Part shown: piece by piece, positions 27,872 through 37,035 of the stretch
Position numbering within the stretch: position 1 is the first letter of the stretch
Layout: every line of letters begins with the position of its first letter
From: Halorhabdus tiamatea SARL4B
Lineage (GTDB): Archaea > Halobacteriota > Halobacteria > Halobacteriales > Haloarculaceae
Direction of reading: 5' to 3'
Length of the DNA stretch: 64,000 bases
Assembly: GCF_000470655.1 (NCBI RefSeq)
Contig: NC_021913.1
Span: forward strand, 124,001-188,000
Notes under the pieces: model-generated
The model's input: only the letters and a program-made list of their open reading frames with translations
What the model was told of the DNA's origin: nothing
Databases searched by the model: none
Translations under genes and position numbers: made by a program

Positions 27872-29446
27872 ATGACTCCCCTCCTGACCATGGTCAATCA
27901 AGAGAACGATATTGACGACGTTTTGAATGAGTTGATCCCTGAGACAGAACCCGGATCAGACTCCTCTACTGAGACGACAGCGTTTACTGGTACGGATTTG
28001 GAAACAGCCAAGCAGTCAGATGCAGCTCCTGAACCAGCGGACAACACAGAGGGGTTCACCATCGAGTATATGCGATTTGAAGCCCCAACGTACCATCTCA
28101 CCTATGAGGGTGTTGAGAAAACATTCTGCGGCCGCGACCTGAGCGACATTGAGTACAAGAGTACGACAAACGAACCAGAATTACTCGATCCGTGCGATCT
28201 CTGCCTGCAAATCAAAAACCAACTCTCTGAAGAAGAGCAGATCGAAAAGATCCGTGAAGAACTGAGTGCCCAGATTCCTGCGGTGTCTGAACCGACAGAG
28301 CACCCCCTGCAATTTGAGCGAGACGAGGTAGCGGGACTGATGAAGGCCATACCTACGACGCTCGAGACGGAGACGGGCGACCTAGCTGATCTGCGCGCTC
28401 AACTGAAACTAGCTATTGAGGGGGTTGGTGAGGCCGAAGGCGATCCAGGACAGTTCACTAATGCCGAAATGAGGGCCTTCGAGGCGGCGCTCGACGGGGA
28501 TGGTCTGATCTCCTCGCAAAATAACGTATACATCTATACACGGTCGGGACTATGCAAGCGAACTGAGCTGAGCGAATTCTCTCGACAACGACGGGGTGGA
28601 AAAGGAGTGATCTGTTGTGAAGTGGATGCTGAGGACGCAGTCGAGAAGGTGCAGTTGACTGATCCACGCAAGCAACTATTGGTTCTGACAAACCACGGCC
28701 TCATTCACCAAGTGAAAGCAAACCAGATCGCCCCAAAAGAGCGAACTGAGCCCGGTGAGCAGATCCACGAATTCCTGGATTTCGATCCCGATGAAAGGAT
28801 CCAAGCAATCCTCCCGATCGAGACAATCTCAGAGGGGCTGTTTCTCACACTAGCGACGTCTGACGGTCACGTCAAACGGACGGCGACAACGGAATTCAGC
28901 AATATCCACCGCGGTGGAATTCAGGCTGTTGAATTGGAGGGCGATGATCGGATCTGTGATGTAACTCTGACGAATGGATCGATGGATATCCTCCTTGGCA
29001 CAAACCAGGGACGAGTCATCAGATTCGATGAAACGGAAGCGCGAGAAATGGGGCGACCGGCACGTGGCGTTCATGGCATCGAGTTAGCGGCTGATGACCA
29101 TGTCGTAGGACTGACCACGGTAGAGCCAGGACACGATGAAGAGATTCTGACAGTAACGGCAAATGGCTACGGCAAGCGAACAGCCGTCGATGAGTACAGG
29201 ACCCAGAGTCGGTATGGCTCCGGCTTGCTCGACATAGTGACTGATGATCGGAATGGTCCTGTCGTCGATATCACCCGCGTGCAGCCTACTCACGATATCG
29301 TGCTTGCTAGTGGGGACGGACAGCTCATACGCATCGGCGCGGACGATATCTCACGTCTCGGTCGGAATACGCAAGGTGTTCAGGTGATGGATCTTGATGA
29401 TGGCGATCGTGTGTCAGGAGTTGCGACCTGCGGGGGTACGGAGTAG
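27872..29446 (+). CDS. free-standing GyrA C-terminal beta-pinwheel protein with N-terminal Cys domain
   Basis: 524 aa. From about residue 200 to the end the protein is a GyrA C-terminal domain: it has the GyrA box QRRGGKG (about residue 239), and blade-like repeats follow (LVLTNHGLIHQVKANQI, LATSDGHVKRTATTEF, LLGTNQGRVIRFDETEA, VTANGYGKRTAVDEY, LASGDGQLIRIGADDI). In gyrase this pinwheel wraps DNA. Here no topoisomerase breakage-reunion domain is present. The N-terminal 190 residues are acidic, then carry a CGRD...CDLC cysteine set (about residues 85-111) that could bind zinc. It is not a broken gyrA, because the upstream part is a different intact domain. It sits beside a defence-like operon, is convergent with the HNH-repeat gene (9 bp apart), and may bind or wrap DNA for that system. 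Confidence 0.75.
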   Translation: MTPLLTMVNQENDIDDVLNELIPETEPGSDSSTETTAFTGTDLETAKQSDAAPEPADNTEGFTIEYMRFEAPTYHLTYEGVEKTFCGRDLSDIEYKSTTNEPELLDPCDLCLQIKNQLSEEEQIEKIREELSAQIPAVSEPTEHPLQFERDEVAGLMKAIPTTLETETGDLADLRAQLKLAIEGVGEAEGDPGQFTNAEMRAFEAALDGDGLISSQNNVYIYTRSGLCKRTELSEFSRQRRGGKGVICCEVDAEDAVEKVQLTDPRKQLLVLTNHGLIHQVKANQIAPKERTEPGEQIHEFLDFDPDERIQAILPIETISEGLFLTLATSDGHVKRTATTEFSNIHRGGIQAVELEGDDRICDVTLTNGSMDILLGTNQGRVIRFDETEAREMGRPARGVHGIELAADDHVVGLTTVEPGHDEEILTVTANGYGKRTAVDEYRTQSRYGSGLLDIVTDDRNGPVVDITRVQPTHDIVLASGDGQLIRIGADDISRLGRNTQGVQVMDLDDGDRVSGVATCGGTE

Positions 29447-29455
29447 CGGCGTGAG

Positions 29456-31525
29456 TTAGACGTCGAATTCCGAAAGCAGCTCGTCAATCTCGTCCTGTAG
29501 CTCATCGGACGTCTCTGCAGTGTCCCCGGAGACGCGCTGGCTATCGGACGCTTGATCCGACTCTGTTGTTGTCGCTGACGTGTCGTCTGCGGATTGGGAG
29601 GACTGATCACCCTGGTCATGGCTAGCATCATTGGGCCGGCTCTGACCGTCGGGTTCCTCGTCACCCAGTTCGATCTGTTCACCCAGCTGTCGGACAGCTA
29701 GATCTTTCGTACTGCTGAGCCGTTTCATTGCCTCTCCTGAATCAGTGGTCCACAGTTTTAGGCGGGCCTCCTCGAGTTCGTACCAGTGGCCCGGATCCCA
29801 ATCGACTTCCACGTCGTGAACTTCCCAGATCTGGAGGGCTACCTTTGTATCAGCCACGTCTTGGACTTGTAATTCCGCTTGTTTCCGCGGTCCAGGGGAC
29901 TCGTCACTTGCGATAACTTTGACAAGGATTGGTTCCTCCAGACGCCCCTCTGTCGATACGTCGGCTATCGTGGTCGACACGGTTGGCTGGGGTGTCGAGC
30001 TCTGTTGAGGGGTGGCATCGTTTGACTCCAACCTCGAAGCTGGTGTTGTGTCAAGTACATCGTCTAGTGCCGTCGCAAACGACTCAAAATACTTCGCAAC
30101 AGTTGAGCTGCTAATCTGGGCCCGCGCATCAAATGCGGCCCGTGACGGTCGCTCGCCAACCTTGTCGGCAACGCGCTGGATTTCATCGATAAGCTGTTCT
30201 TTCCGGTCAATCCCGGCCGCCTCAAGTGCGTTCTCCCAGGAACCGAACTCGGCTCTAATCTCTTGCACAGAAAAAGATCCCTCTTGGCGGAATGTGGCGG
30301 CCTTGAACACACCCTCTACCTTGTCGTTCAGCGCTTGCAGTTCTTCGATCATCGCCACCCGTGACAACTGATCTTCATCCGAGTCGGTTTCCAACTCGAT
30401 GTCGCTTAGACACTGTTCTTTCGCTGCCGACCAACTGCCGAAGTAGCTTACGTACGGCGACGGACTACACCGTCCGTGCGAGTGCATCTCTGATTGTGTG
30501 GGTGGGTGGCCCAGTTTTGAGGCGACGCGTTGGAGTTCAGTCGATAGAATCGCTCCCTTATCGATATCCGCCGCTGACAACGCCTCATCCCACGAACCGA
30601 AGGTATCGATGATTTCGCTTGCCGAGTAGGCACCATCAGTATTCATGTCCTGAGCGCGGACGTACAACTGACTCTCTTCTTGCAACCGGGTGAGCTCGTC
30701 AATGTAATTCTTCTTGGTGGTTTCTACTGACCCGCCAGTTGTCTCGTCCGCGTCTGACTTGTCGTCTGTGGACTGATCTTGTGAGGGAGTTGAATCGGGC
30801 TCCGACGTGTCTGTGATCCCTGCCGCTCTTAGTGCATCATCCCAGGATTCAAAATACGTTGTGTGAACCCCTGAAGAATACCGCCCATGGTGTTCCATAT
30901 CCGTCGTCGTCGGTTGGTCTTTGGCCTCTTCAGCGACACGTTGAATATCACGGATCAGCGCTGCTTCTTTATCGATCCCAGCCGCAAGCAGTGCCTCATT
31001 CCACCCACCAAACTCATCATAATACTGGTGAGGCCCATATGAGCCACGCTCGCGCATTTCCGGTGTTAGTGGAACACGCTCTATTTCATTTGTCAATCGA
31101 TATAACTCATACAGGAGTTCGGCGCGAGTGGGCGACTCTGTATTTGTCGCACTTTCAGACTCATTTTCTCTGGCAGTCTCGAATGTGTCTGCAATACTTG
31201 TAATCTGCTGGTTGACAGCGGTATACCGCTCAGATAGTTCTGACGGAAGGTCCGCAGGATCGTCAGTAGCCATCTTCAAATTAAGTCGGGCTTTTTCTAA
31301 GGCTTCGTTTGCAGCAGTCGTCGATTGATTCTCGATTGCATCCTGGGCTGTCTGAAGTGCTGATTCAGCCGCACTCAAGTGGTGGACAGTTTTTGAAACC
31401 GTTCGACTGCCCTGCGAGTCAGTACGACCGTGCTCTCTGACTCCCCGCGTGTGGTCTTCCATCGATTTTTCCTCTTTAGGAGTAGTGACCCCGCTGCGGA
31501 GTTTATCGATCCAATTGTCAGACAT
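29456..31525 (-). CDS. protein with six HNH-associated repeats and a C-terminal OB-like domain
   Basis: 689 aa. Residues 1-120 are charged and helical. Six copies of a roughly 50-residue repeat follow, each ending in a version of FGSWDEALxAAGI, the homing-endonuclease-associated repeat fold, a small helical DNA-binding unit. They alternate in type: copies 2, 4 and 6 carry (L)QRVA, copies 1, 3 and 5 do not, so the array is three dyads. After a Ser/Thr/Gln-rich linker, ILVKVIASDESPG to HDVEVDWDPGHWYELEEARL looks like an OB fold. A long Ser/Asp/Gln tail ends the protein. No nuclease motif is present. It is divergent from the helicase gene with a 227-bp shared promoter region, suggesting a DNA-binding role in the same system. 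Confidence 0.7.
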   Translation of the reverse strand: MSDNWIDKLRSGVTTPKEEKSMEDHTRGVREHGRTDSQGSRTVSKTVHHLSAAESALQTAQDAIENQSTTAANEALEKARLNLKMATDDPADLPSELSERYTAVNQQITSIADTFETARENESESATNTESPTRAELLYELYRLTNEIERVPLTPEMRERGSYGPHQYYDEFGGWNEALLAAGIDKEAALIRDIQRVAEEAKDQPTTTDMEHHGRYSSGVHTTYFESWDDALRAAGITDTSEPDSTPSQDQSTDDKSDADETTGGSVETTKKNYIDELTRLQEESQLYVRAQDMNTDGAYSASEIIDTFGSWDEALSAADIDKGAILSTELQRVASKLGHPPTQSEMHSHGRCSPSPYVSYFGSWSAAKEQCLSDIELETDSDEDQLSRVAMIEELQALNDKVEGVFKAATFRQEGSFSVQEIRAEFGSWENALEAAGIDRKEQLIDEIQRVADKVGERPSRAAFDARAQISSSTVAKYFESFATALDDVLDTTPASRLESNDATPQQSSTPQPTVSTTIADVSTEGRLEEPILVKVIASDESPGPRKQAELQVQDVADTKVALQIWEVHDVEVDWDPGHWYELEEARLKLWTTDSGEAMKRLSSTKDLAVRQLGEQIELGDEEPDGQSRPNDASHDQGDQSSQSADDTSATTTESDQASDSQRVSGDTAETSDELQDEIDELLSEFDV

Positions 31526-31752
31526 CTACACTGAGTATACTAAGTTTGGCAGCACGCCAGTGTAATATGTTTTTATTCGATGCTGACATGACTGGGGATG
31601 GCCATTGCTGTCTTGTGTCTTTGAGGACCATTCACCGTATCTTATGGTCGGAGGGTAGGGCTTCCACGTCGCGTGTCGATGGCAGAGGAGGCGAATCATC
31701 TACGGGTAACACCTTAGTGTGCGGTCGTTCAAGCTATCATAACGGATATGCA

Positions 31753-33186
31753 ATGAGTGCAACCTTGCAGAAGCCGGATTGGGTCGAAGCGAGGGCATAC
31801 CAGCGACGGGCCATCGCCAGCTGGCTAGACAACGGTGGACATGGAATTCTCCAGATGGCGACAGGAACTGGAAAAACGGTTACAGCATTGCAGGCTGCGA
31901 CAGAATTGGCACAAAGGCTGGACAACCGTCTGGCGCTGTTTATTGCAGTACCCTATCAACATCTTGTTGATCAATGGGCAGAGGATCTCGATGATTTTGG
32001 AACTCAACCGGTCTTAGCGTACCAATCGCGGAAACAGTGGCAAGAGCAACTGGAGCGCGAGCTAGTCGAGTTCAACATGGGGTCACGTTCCTCCGTCGTC
32101 GTTATCACCACGCACGATACGTTTGCCATGGAGCCGTTCCAGGCAGCGATAGATCGGGTTTCGGGTGTCGAGCGGATGCTCATCGCTGATGAGGTACACC
32201 ACCTCGGCGCGCCACACCGCCGGGACGCACTGCCGGAATCGATCAAATTGCGGCTGGGTCTCTCGGCGACACCGAAACGGTGGTATGACGATGAGGGCAC
32301 GGCTGACCTCTTTGACTACTTTGGCGGTGTCGTCTTCGAATACGGCCTTGAACAGGCGATCGAGAACGACGATCTGGCCGAGTACTACTACGTTCCCCAC
32401 GTTGTCGAACTCACGCCGGACGAAACAAAGCAGTATATGGCACTGTCTCGGGCGATTGGAAAACTCATCTCGAAAGTCGAGGGCGACTTGAGCGACGCAG
32501 ACCTCCAGGGCCACCAAGAACTGAAGCAATTGCTATTCAAACGCGCCCGGCTGATCGGGACCGCGGCAAACAAACTCGAACGCTTGGAATCGCTCTTGAG
32601 TCAGACAGAACAGGTGAAACATACACTGGTTTACTGTGGGGACGGCTCTGTTGATGACTCAGTCAGTGGTGAAACGAAGCGGCACGTCGATGCGACTGTC
32701 ACCCGTCTCCGTGACAATCTCGATATAAACGCGCACCGGTTCACCGCCCGTGAAAACCAGGCAACGAGAGAGGAACTCCTCACTGAATTTGAGCGTGGCG
32801 ATCTCGACGCCCTCGTTGCTATTAGGTGTCTTGACGAAGGGATCGACGTCCCCGCCACGCAAACGGCCTACATTCTTGCGAGTTCCTCAAACCCGCGCCA
32901 ATTCGTGCAACGCCGGGGACGGATCCTTCGCACACATCCTGGCAAAGAGTATGCTGTTATTCACGATTTTATCACGATCCCCCAAACGGAGATCGATCCC
33001 ACACTGCTTGATGATGATCAGTTCAATGCTGAGCGGAATTTGCTTCGCAAGGAGCTCGAGCGAGTCGCGACGTTCGCTGGCGCGGCACGAAACCATCCGG
33101 ATGCCGATATTCAGGGGATTCCATCCAGTAGCGGTCCGTTTTCGCTACAAGAACTAAAGCGTCAATACAATCTATTACAAATGTGA
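31753..33186 (+). CDS. SF2 DEAD/DEAH helicase of phosphorothioation-restriction type
   Basis: 477 aa from the ATG at 31753; the frame is open upstream, but homology starts at VEARAYQRRAIASWLDNGG. The helicase motifs are complete: MATGTGKT (residues 34-41), VPYQHLVDQW, DEVHH near 145, LSATPKR near 171, and QFVQRRGRILR near 385. The layout (short N-terminus straight into Walker A, YQHLVDQW, DEVHHLGA) agrees with my memory of the family annotated as DNA phosphorothioation system restriction enzyme. It is the first gene of the operon continued at 34845. An IS66 element entered 7 bp after its stop codon. Confidence 0.8.
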   Translation: MSATLQKPDWVEARAYQRRAIASWLDNGGHGILQMATGTGKTVTALQAATELAQRLDNRLALFIAVPYQHLVDQWAEDLDDFGTQPVLAYQSRKQWQEQLERELVEFNMGSRSSVVVITTHDTFAMEPFQAAIDRVSGVERMLIADEVHHLGAPHRRDALPESIKLRLGLSATPKRWYDDEGTADLFDYFGGVVFEYGLEQAIENDDLAEYYYVPHVVELTPDETKQYMALSRAIGKLISKVEGDLSDADLQGHQELKQLLFKRARLIGTAANKLERLESLLSQTEQVKHTLVYCGDGSVDDSVSGETKRHVDATVTRLRDNLDINAHRFTARENQATREELLTEFERGDLDALVAIRCLDEGIDVPATQTAYILASSSNPRQFVQRRGRILRTHPGKEYAVIHDFITIPQTEIDPTLLDDDQFNAERNLLRKELERVATFAGAARNHPDADIQGIPSSSGPFSLQELKRQYNLLQM

Positions 33187-33209
33187 ATGTTTCCTAGAAG
33201 TGTACGTGT

Positions 33210-34655
33210 TTACCCCGAGGTCTCGACAGCCGGCACAGCGTGAGCCCGTGAGATCATTTCATTGTTGCTGACGACTCGACGAAGCTCTTCGTATGGATTG
33301 CGTCCCTGCTGGCGCCACGTCGCCAGCAGGGACAAGACCGTCTCGTGAACGAACATTCCTCGTTCATTACGGAGCGTTCCGATGATTTTCCGGAGAACTA
33401 CTGGCTCCCGAAGCGCGTTCTCTGCGGCATTGTTTGTCGGAGAGACCGCTGGCTCACCGACGAAGGTGAGCCAGTGGTCGAGACCTCCTTCGATCTTCCC
33501 GAGCAGTGTTGCCACTGGTCCGTCGGGTACTGACCGGTCAATCAGCGATTCAAGCTCTCTTCGCGCCACACGCTGGAGGTTTGCTCTCTCACGAGGACTT
33601 GGGTCGCTCTCCAGCCGGGCCTGGAGAGCGACGTATACCTGTCTGAGAGCCTGGTAGATCGGTTCACCTTCCGCCTGCTTTTCCGCGGCGTCTTCAGCCT
33701 CTCGAAGAATGTGCGCCCAGCACCGCTGGAGGTTGCTGCTGAAAGCTGGGTACGCCGTCCACCCGTCACAGACCACCGTTCCCGCGAAGTCCTCGCCGAG
33801 GACTTCCGCGGGAACATCACTTCCACGACTCTCCCTGACCGCGTACAACGTATGTTGGACGGTCTGAAACGTCCAAATCCATGCCTGTTCACCGTCGCGT
33901 TTGATGCCTGTCTCGTCGATGTGAACCACGTCAGCATCCAGAATCTCTTGACGGATCTGCTCGTACTCACAGCGACCGGCGCGTGCAGCGCGCTCGGTCG
34001 CGTGCCACGCGGATGCACCCGAGAGTTCGAGTCCGTGTAGTTGCTCGAAGCGATCAGCGATCTTCCGGTAAGGAAGGCGGTGATCGTACCGTGACAGAGC
34101 TGATTGAGCGATGACGTTCACCCCGAACTGCCCCTCATCGGGGCAGTCGGGGTGAGCCGCAACTGTCTCTGTTCCACAGGAATCGCACTGGTAGTAGTGG
34201 CGGTTGTACCGGGTGATCTCTGGGGGCTGCGGATCAGGGATCTCCTCGACGAGTCGGGGGCTGACGCCCACCGACTCGTCGAAGTGGTCGCCACACTCGG
34301 GACAACGGTCACAGGTGACTTCGATTTCTTCGTCGGGATCAGCTGTAGAACGCCACTCCGGATCGTGACCGTCTTTCCGACCGGGAGTGCCACCGTCAGT
34401 TCGGAGATCGTCGTCTTCGTCATCTTGCGAGGTCGGGGACTCGTCGGTCCCCGACCGTCGCTTGCTGGGTGGAGTGTGCGGATTCTCGTATTTGCGAAGA
34501 CGTGTTTCGAGTTCTTCGATCCGCTCGTCTTTCTCTTGTAACTTCTCTCGAAGCTGTGCGTTCTCTTGTTCAACCTCTTCGACTCGTTGTTCAAGTTGTA
34601 AAAACCGGGAGAACAACTCCTCTTTGGTGAGATTATCTCTGTTCAAAGATCCCAC
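33210..34655 (-). CDS. IS66-family transposase, copy 1
   Basis: 481 aa from a GTG at 34655. A leucine-zipper-like coiled coil (residues 8-60) is followed by a proline/acid linker with NPHTPPSKRRSG. A zinc finger of the CPECGDHF...YYQCDSCGTE type comes next, then the DDE core: VVHIDETGIKRDGEQAWIW, VVCDGWTAYPAFSSNLQRCW with the catalytic Asp and the HILRE helix, and VSPTNNAAENALREPVV with the Glu. The protein is nearly identical to copy 2, with a slightly longer coiled coil. Its coding sequence is rich in hairpins, such as 33778-33815. Confidence 0.92.
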   Translation of the reverse strand: MGSLNRDNLTKEELFSRFLQLEQRVEEVEQENAQLREKLQEKDERIEELETRLRKYENPHTPPSKRRSGTDESPTSQDDEDDDLRTDGGTPGRKDGHDPEWRSTADPDEEIEVTCDRCPECGDHFDESVGVSPRLVEEIPDPQPPEITRYNRHYYQCDSCGTETVAAHPDCPDEGQFGVNVIAQSALSRYDHRLPYRKIADRFEQLHGLELSGASAWHATERAARAGRCEYEQIRQEILDADVVHIDETGIKRDGEQAWIWTFQTVQHTLYAVRESRGSDVPAEVLGEDFAGTVVCDGWTAYPAFSSNLQRCWAHILREAEDAAEKQAEGEPIYQALRQVYVALQARLESDPSPRERANLQRVARRELESLIDRSVPDGPVATLLGKIEGGLDHWLTFVGEPAVSPTNNAAENALREPVVLRKIIGTLRNERGMFVHETVLSLLATWRQQGRNPYEELRRVVSNNEMISRAHAVPAVETSG

Positions 34656-34681
34656 CTTCCAGTACAGACAGCAGAGGCAAC

Positions 34682-34710
34682 GGGATGGGCTCCACGACGG
34701 AGCCCATCCC
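34682..34710. repeat. hairpin upstream of IS66 transposase copy 1
   Basis: A 12-bp perfect stem (gggatgggctcc paired with ggagcccatccc) with a 5-nt loop. The equivalent place in copy 2 (41906-41936) has a hairpin with one compensatory base-pair change, so the structure rather than the sequence is kept. Confidence 0.7.
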
Positions 34711-34844
34711 TGAGGATCATCACGAACCTCTGCTGCCAGTTCATACAGCCCAACTTATGCGCCTCCTATGAGACAGCATCGAAATCAGTTCGGGCTAAAC
34801 ACATACCTAGAAGTTTATTCAGGCTGGTGGTAAAAGGGTTAGAT

Positions 34845-34991
34845 ATGGACGACTCGGTTAATGTTGATGATGAGACTCTAGAGGTGGTGCGGGAACGCGT
34901 TTTGGAGGCAGAAAAAGACCAGCTCCATCTACGAAAGGCACAAGGGATCATTCCCGACATTAAGCAGATTATTGAAGAAGAAGTCCAGTAA
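34845..34991 (+). CDS. 48-aa DNA-modification-system-associated small protein
   Basis: MDDSVNVDDETLEVVRERVL opens a 48-aa acidic, helical protein ending DIKQIIEEEVQ. It is too short for most gene callers. The TAA stop shares its last A with the ATG of the DndD-like gene (34989-34993), so translation is coupled. I recall similar 45-50-aa proteins annotated as DNA modification system-associated small protein in haloarchaea, always next to such ATPases. Before the IS66 insertion it lay about 45 bp after the helicase stop. Confidence 0.75.
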   Translation: MDDSVNVDDETLEVVRERVLEAEKDQLHLRKAQGIIPDIKQIIEEEVQ

Positions 34992-37033
34992 TGAAACTCA
35001 AGACACTCACTTTCGAGAACTTTCGACAGTTCCGTGAGGGACAAATTGAGTTCTCGACCGAAGCCGACAACAACGTAACGGCCATCCACGGCCAAAACGG
35101 TGCTGGGAAATCGACAATACTCAATGCTTTTACCTGGGCTTTGTATGACGAAGTCAACTTCGACACTGGTCATGACCATCTAGTGAACCAAGGGGCGATG
35201 GCTGAAGCTGAGACGGGTGAAACAATCCGTGTCGCGGTCACGCTCGAGTTCGAACACGATGGCCAGGACTACGAAGCGATCCGGTGGGCACAGTACCAGA
35301 AGGAGAACAGTGCGGACCTTCGGGGCAGCCGTATGGATTCGGGGGTAGATGTGACCTGCTGGGACAGCTCTGGGGTACGATCGACGCCAAGTAACCCTGA
35401 AAACCGGCTTCGCCAGATCCTCCCTGAGCGACTCAGCAATCTCTTCTTTTTCGATGGTGAGGATATCGATGAGCTCGCTGGGATCGACAATCAGGAACAA
35501 ATCAAAGAGTCGATCCAGAATATCATGGGCCTCACAATCTTGGAGCGGTCAATCCGCCATCTGGAGGATGTCGAAAGCCGCTTCGAGTCGGAAATGCAGG
35601 AATACGGCAGCGACGAGCTATCCGATTTAATCGATCGGAAACAGGAGCTCAAACAAAAAACCGAGGACAAAGAGCAAAAGCAGTCTGACACGCAGCAGAT
35701 CATCAAAAAGCTCGACGGCGAGATTCGAACCATCGAACAAAAATTATCCAAGTTAGAGGAGACGGCAGCGCTACAAGAGCAGCGTCAGGAATACGAATCC
35801 AAGAAGGAAGATCGAGAAGCAGAAATCGAAGAGATCAATGACAAAATTCGGTCGAAGATCTCTGACTCTGGATTTCTAACCTTCGCAATGCCTGCGATTC
35901 AAGATACAGCGCAGGACATCGATGAGCTCAGAGAGAAAGGGCTCATCCCGTCAGAACTCAGCAACCGGTTCGTCGACGACCTGCTTGATCGGGGCGAGTG
36001 TATCTGCGGGAGGCCGTTGCAACCGAATACTGACCCATACAGTGCCGTCGATTCCTGGAAATCGGAGATGAGTAATGAAGGAGTCGATCAGGCGGCTCTG
36101 CGGCTTATCGCGCATCTTGACCAGATTTCGGAGCAGCGGTCGACGTTCTTCGAGGAGATCGAATCTCTCGTCGATAAGCGAAAGGAAGTCCAGAAGGACG
36201 TCGACCAACTCACAGAGAAAATTGACGAAATCGGTCGCGAACTGGAGGAGATGGACGCACCAACCGGTCGGGACCAAGAAACGCCCCAAGAACTTGAACA
36301 AGCTCGTAAAGAGAAAGAACAAGAGCAGCAGGCGGCGCGTCACGAGGCGGCGAAATTGGAACAGCAAATCGAGGATATTCAGGAGAAAAAAGAAGAAGTC
36401 GAGAGCGAGATCGACGAGGCACGGGAGAAACAGAGTCAGGCCCAGACTGCGCGCCGGCGATGGAAGGCAGCGCAGCTCATCCGGAAGGAACTCGAAGCGT
36501 CATTCGAACAATTACAAGATAAGGTTCGCGAATGGGCCGATCAGTTGATTGACGAGACTTTCACTTCGATCGCGGCACACAAAGACCTCGAAGCTGAAAT
36601 TACCGACGAATTCCACCTCAAAATCTGGAAGGAAGTGGGGAATCAGACGATCGAACTTGAGAAATCAACCGGTGAGCGCCAGATCGCCAGTCTCGCCTTT
36701 ATCGGCAGTCTCGTCAGCATCGCAAAGCAGCGCTATGAATCCGACACCGATTCACCCTATTTCACTGGTGGTATCTACCCGATTGTGATGGACTCCCCGT
36801 TCGGAGCACTCGACAAAGATCACCGTCGCCATGTCGGGCAAATCATCCCGGAGTTGGGAGAGCAAGTTATTGTACTCGTGACCGACTCACAGTGGGACGG
36901 GCCAGTTGCTGAAGAGATGGAACGGATTGCAGGTGCACAGTACCAGCTGGACTTTAATCCTGGCGATGGGACCAAGACGTATCCCGAAACCGAGATCGTT
37001 AACGAGCAAGCTGCCACAGCTACAGGAGAGTGA
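34991..37033 (+). CDS. DndD-like SMC/RecN-type ATPase
   Basis: 680 aa. The Walker A is HGQNGAGKST (residues 33-42). LPERLSNLFFFDGEDIDEL near residue 150 is the phrase typical of DndD. Long coiled coils flank a CICGRPL cysteine turn near residue 337 that could act as a zinc hook. A C-terminal signature (KSTGERQIASLAFIGSLVSI) and Walker B (YPIVMDSPFGALDKDHR) near residue 600 complete the ATPase. DndD works with DndC and DndE in placing phosphorothioate in DNA, and related ATPases occur in the matching restriction modules. No dndA, dndC or dndE is in the window, so a role on the sensing or restriction side is more likely here. The gene sits inside the operon running to mcrC. Confidence 0.8.
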   Translation: MKLKTLTFENFRQFREGQIEFSTEADNNVTAIHGQNGAGKSTILNAFTWALYDEVNFDTGHDHLVNQGAMAEAETGETIRVAVTLEFEHDGQDYEAIRWAQYQKENSADLRGSRMDSGVDVTCWDSSGVRSTPSNPENRLRQILPERLSNLFFFDGEDIDELAGIDNQEQIKESIQNIMGLTILERSIRHLEDVESRFESEMQEYGSDELSDLIDRKQELKQKTEDKEQKQSDTQQIIKKLDGEIRTIEQKLSKLEETAALQEQRQEYESKKEDREAEIEEINDKIRSKISDSGFLTFAMPAIQDTAQDIDELREKGLIPSELSNRFVDDLLDRGECICGRPLQPNTDPYSAVDSWKSEMSNEGVDQAALRLIAHLDQISEQRSTFFEEIESLVDKRKEVQKDVDQLTEKIDEIGRELEEMDAPTGRDQETPQELEQARKEKEQEQQAARHEAAKLEQQIEDIQEKKEEVESEIDEAREKQSQAQTARRRWKAAQLIRKELEASFEQLQDKVREWADQLIDETFTSIAAHKDLEAEITDEFHLKIWKEVGNQTIELEKSTGERQIASLAFIGSLVSIAKQRYESDTDSPYFTGGIYPIVMDSPFGALDKDHRRHVGQIIPELGEQVIVLVTDSQWDGPVAEEMERIAGAQYQLDFNPGDGTKTYPETEIVNEQAATATGE

Positions 37034-37035
37034 GT

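Larger units (their letters stand above)
33202..34806 (-). mobile_element. IS66-family element, copy 1
   Basis: 1605 bp, with ends gtacgtgttta / taaacacatac and the 8-bp target duplication ctagaagt at 33194-33201 and 34807-34814, as expected for IS66. It holds a single transposase gene and none of the small accessory genes of classical IS66, as in the ISBst12-like branch. It separates the helicase gene from the rest of its operon. Copy 2 at 41809 is inverted relative to it. Confidence 0.92.

Noticed and set aside
27872-29446. Reading the GyrA-CTD protein as the broken end of a gyrA gene
   Set aside because: The sequence upstream of the pinwheel is an intact distinct domain with its own start and promoter; no topoisomerase motifs or frameshifts are present.
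31546-31752. N-terminal extension of the helicase gene to 31546
   Set aside because: The extra 69 codons lack family similarity and haloarchaeal composition and would fill the shared divergent promoter; the ATG at 31753 begins the conserved region.
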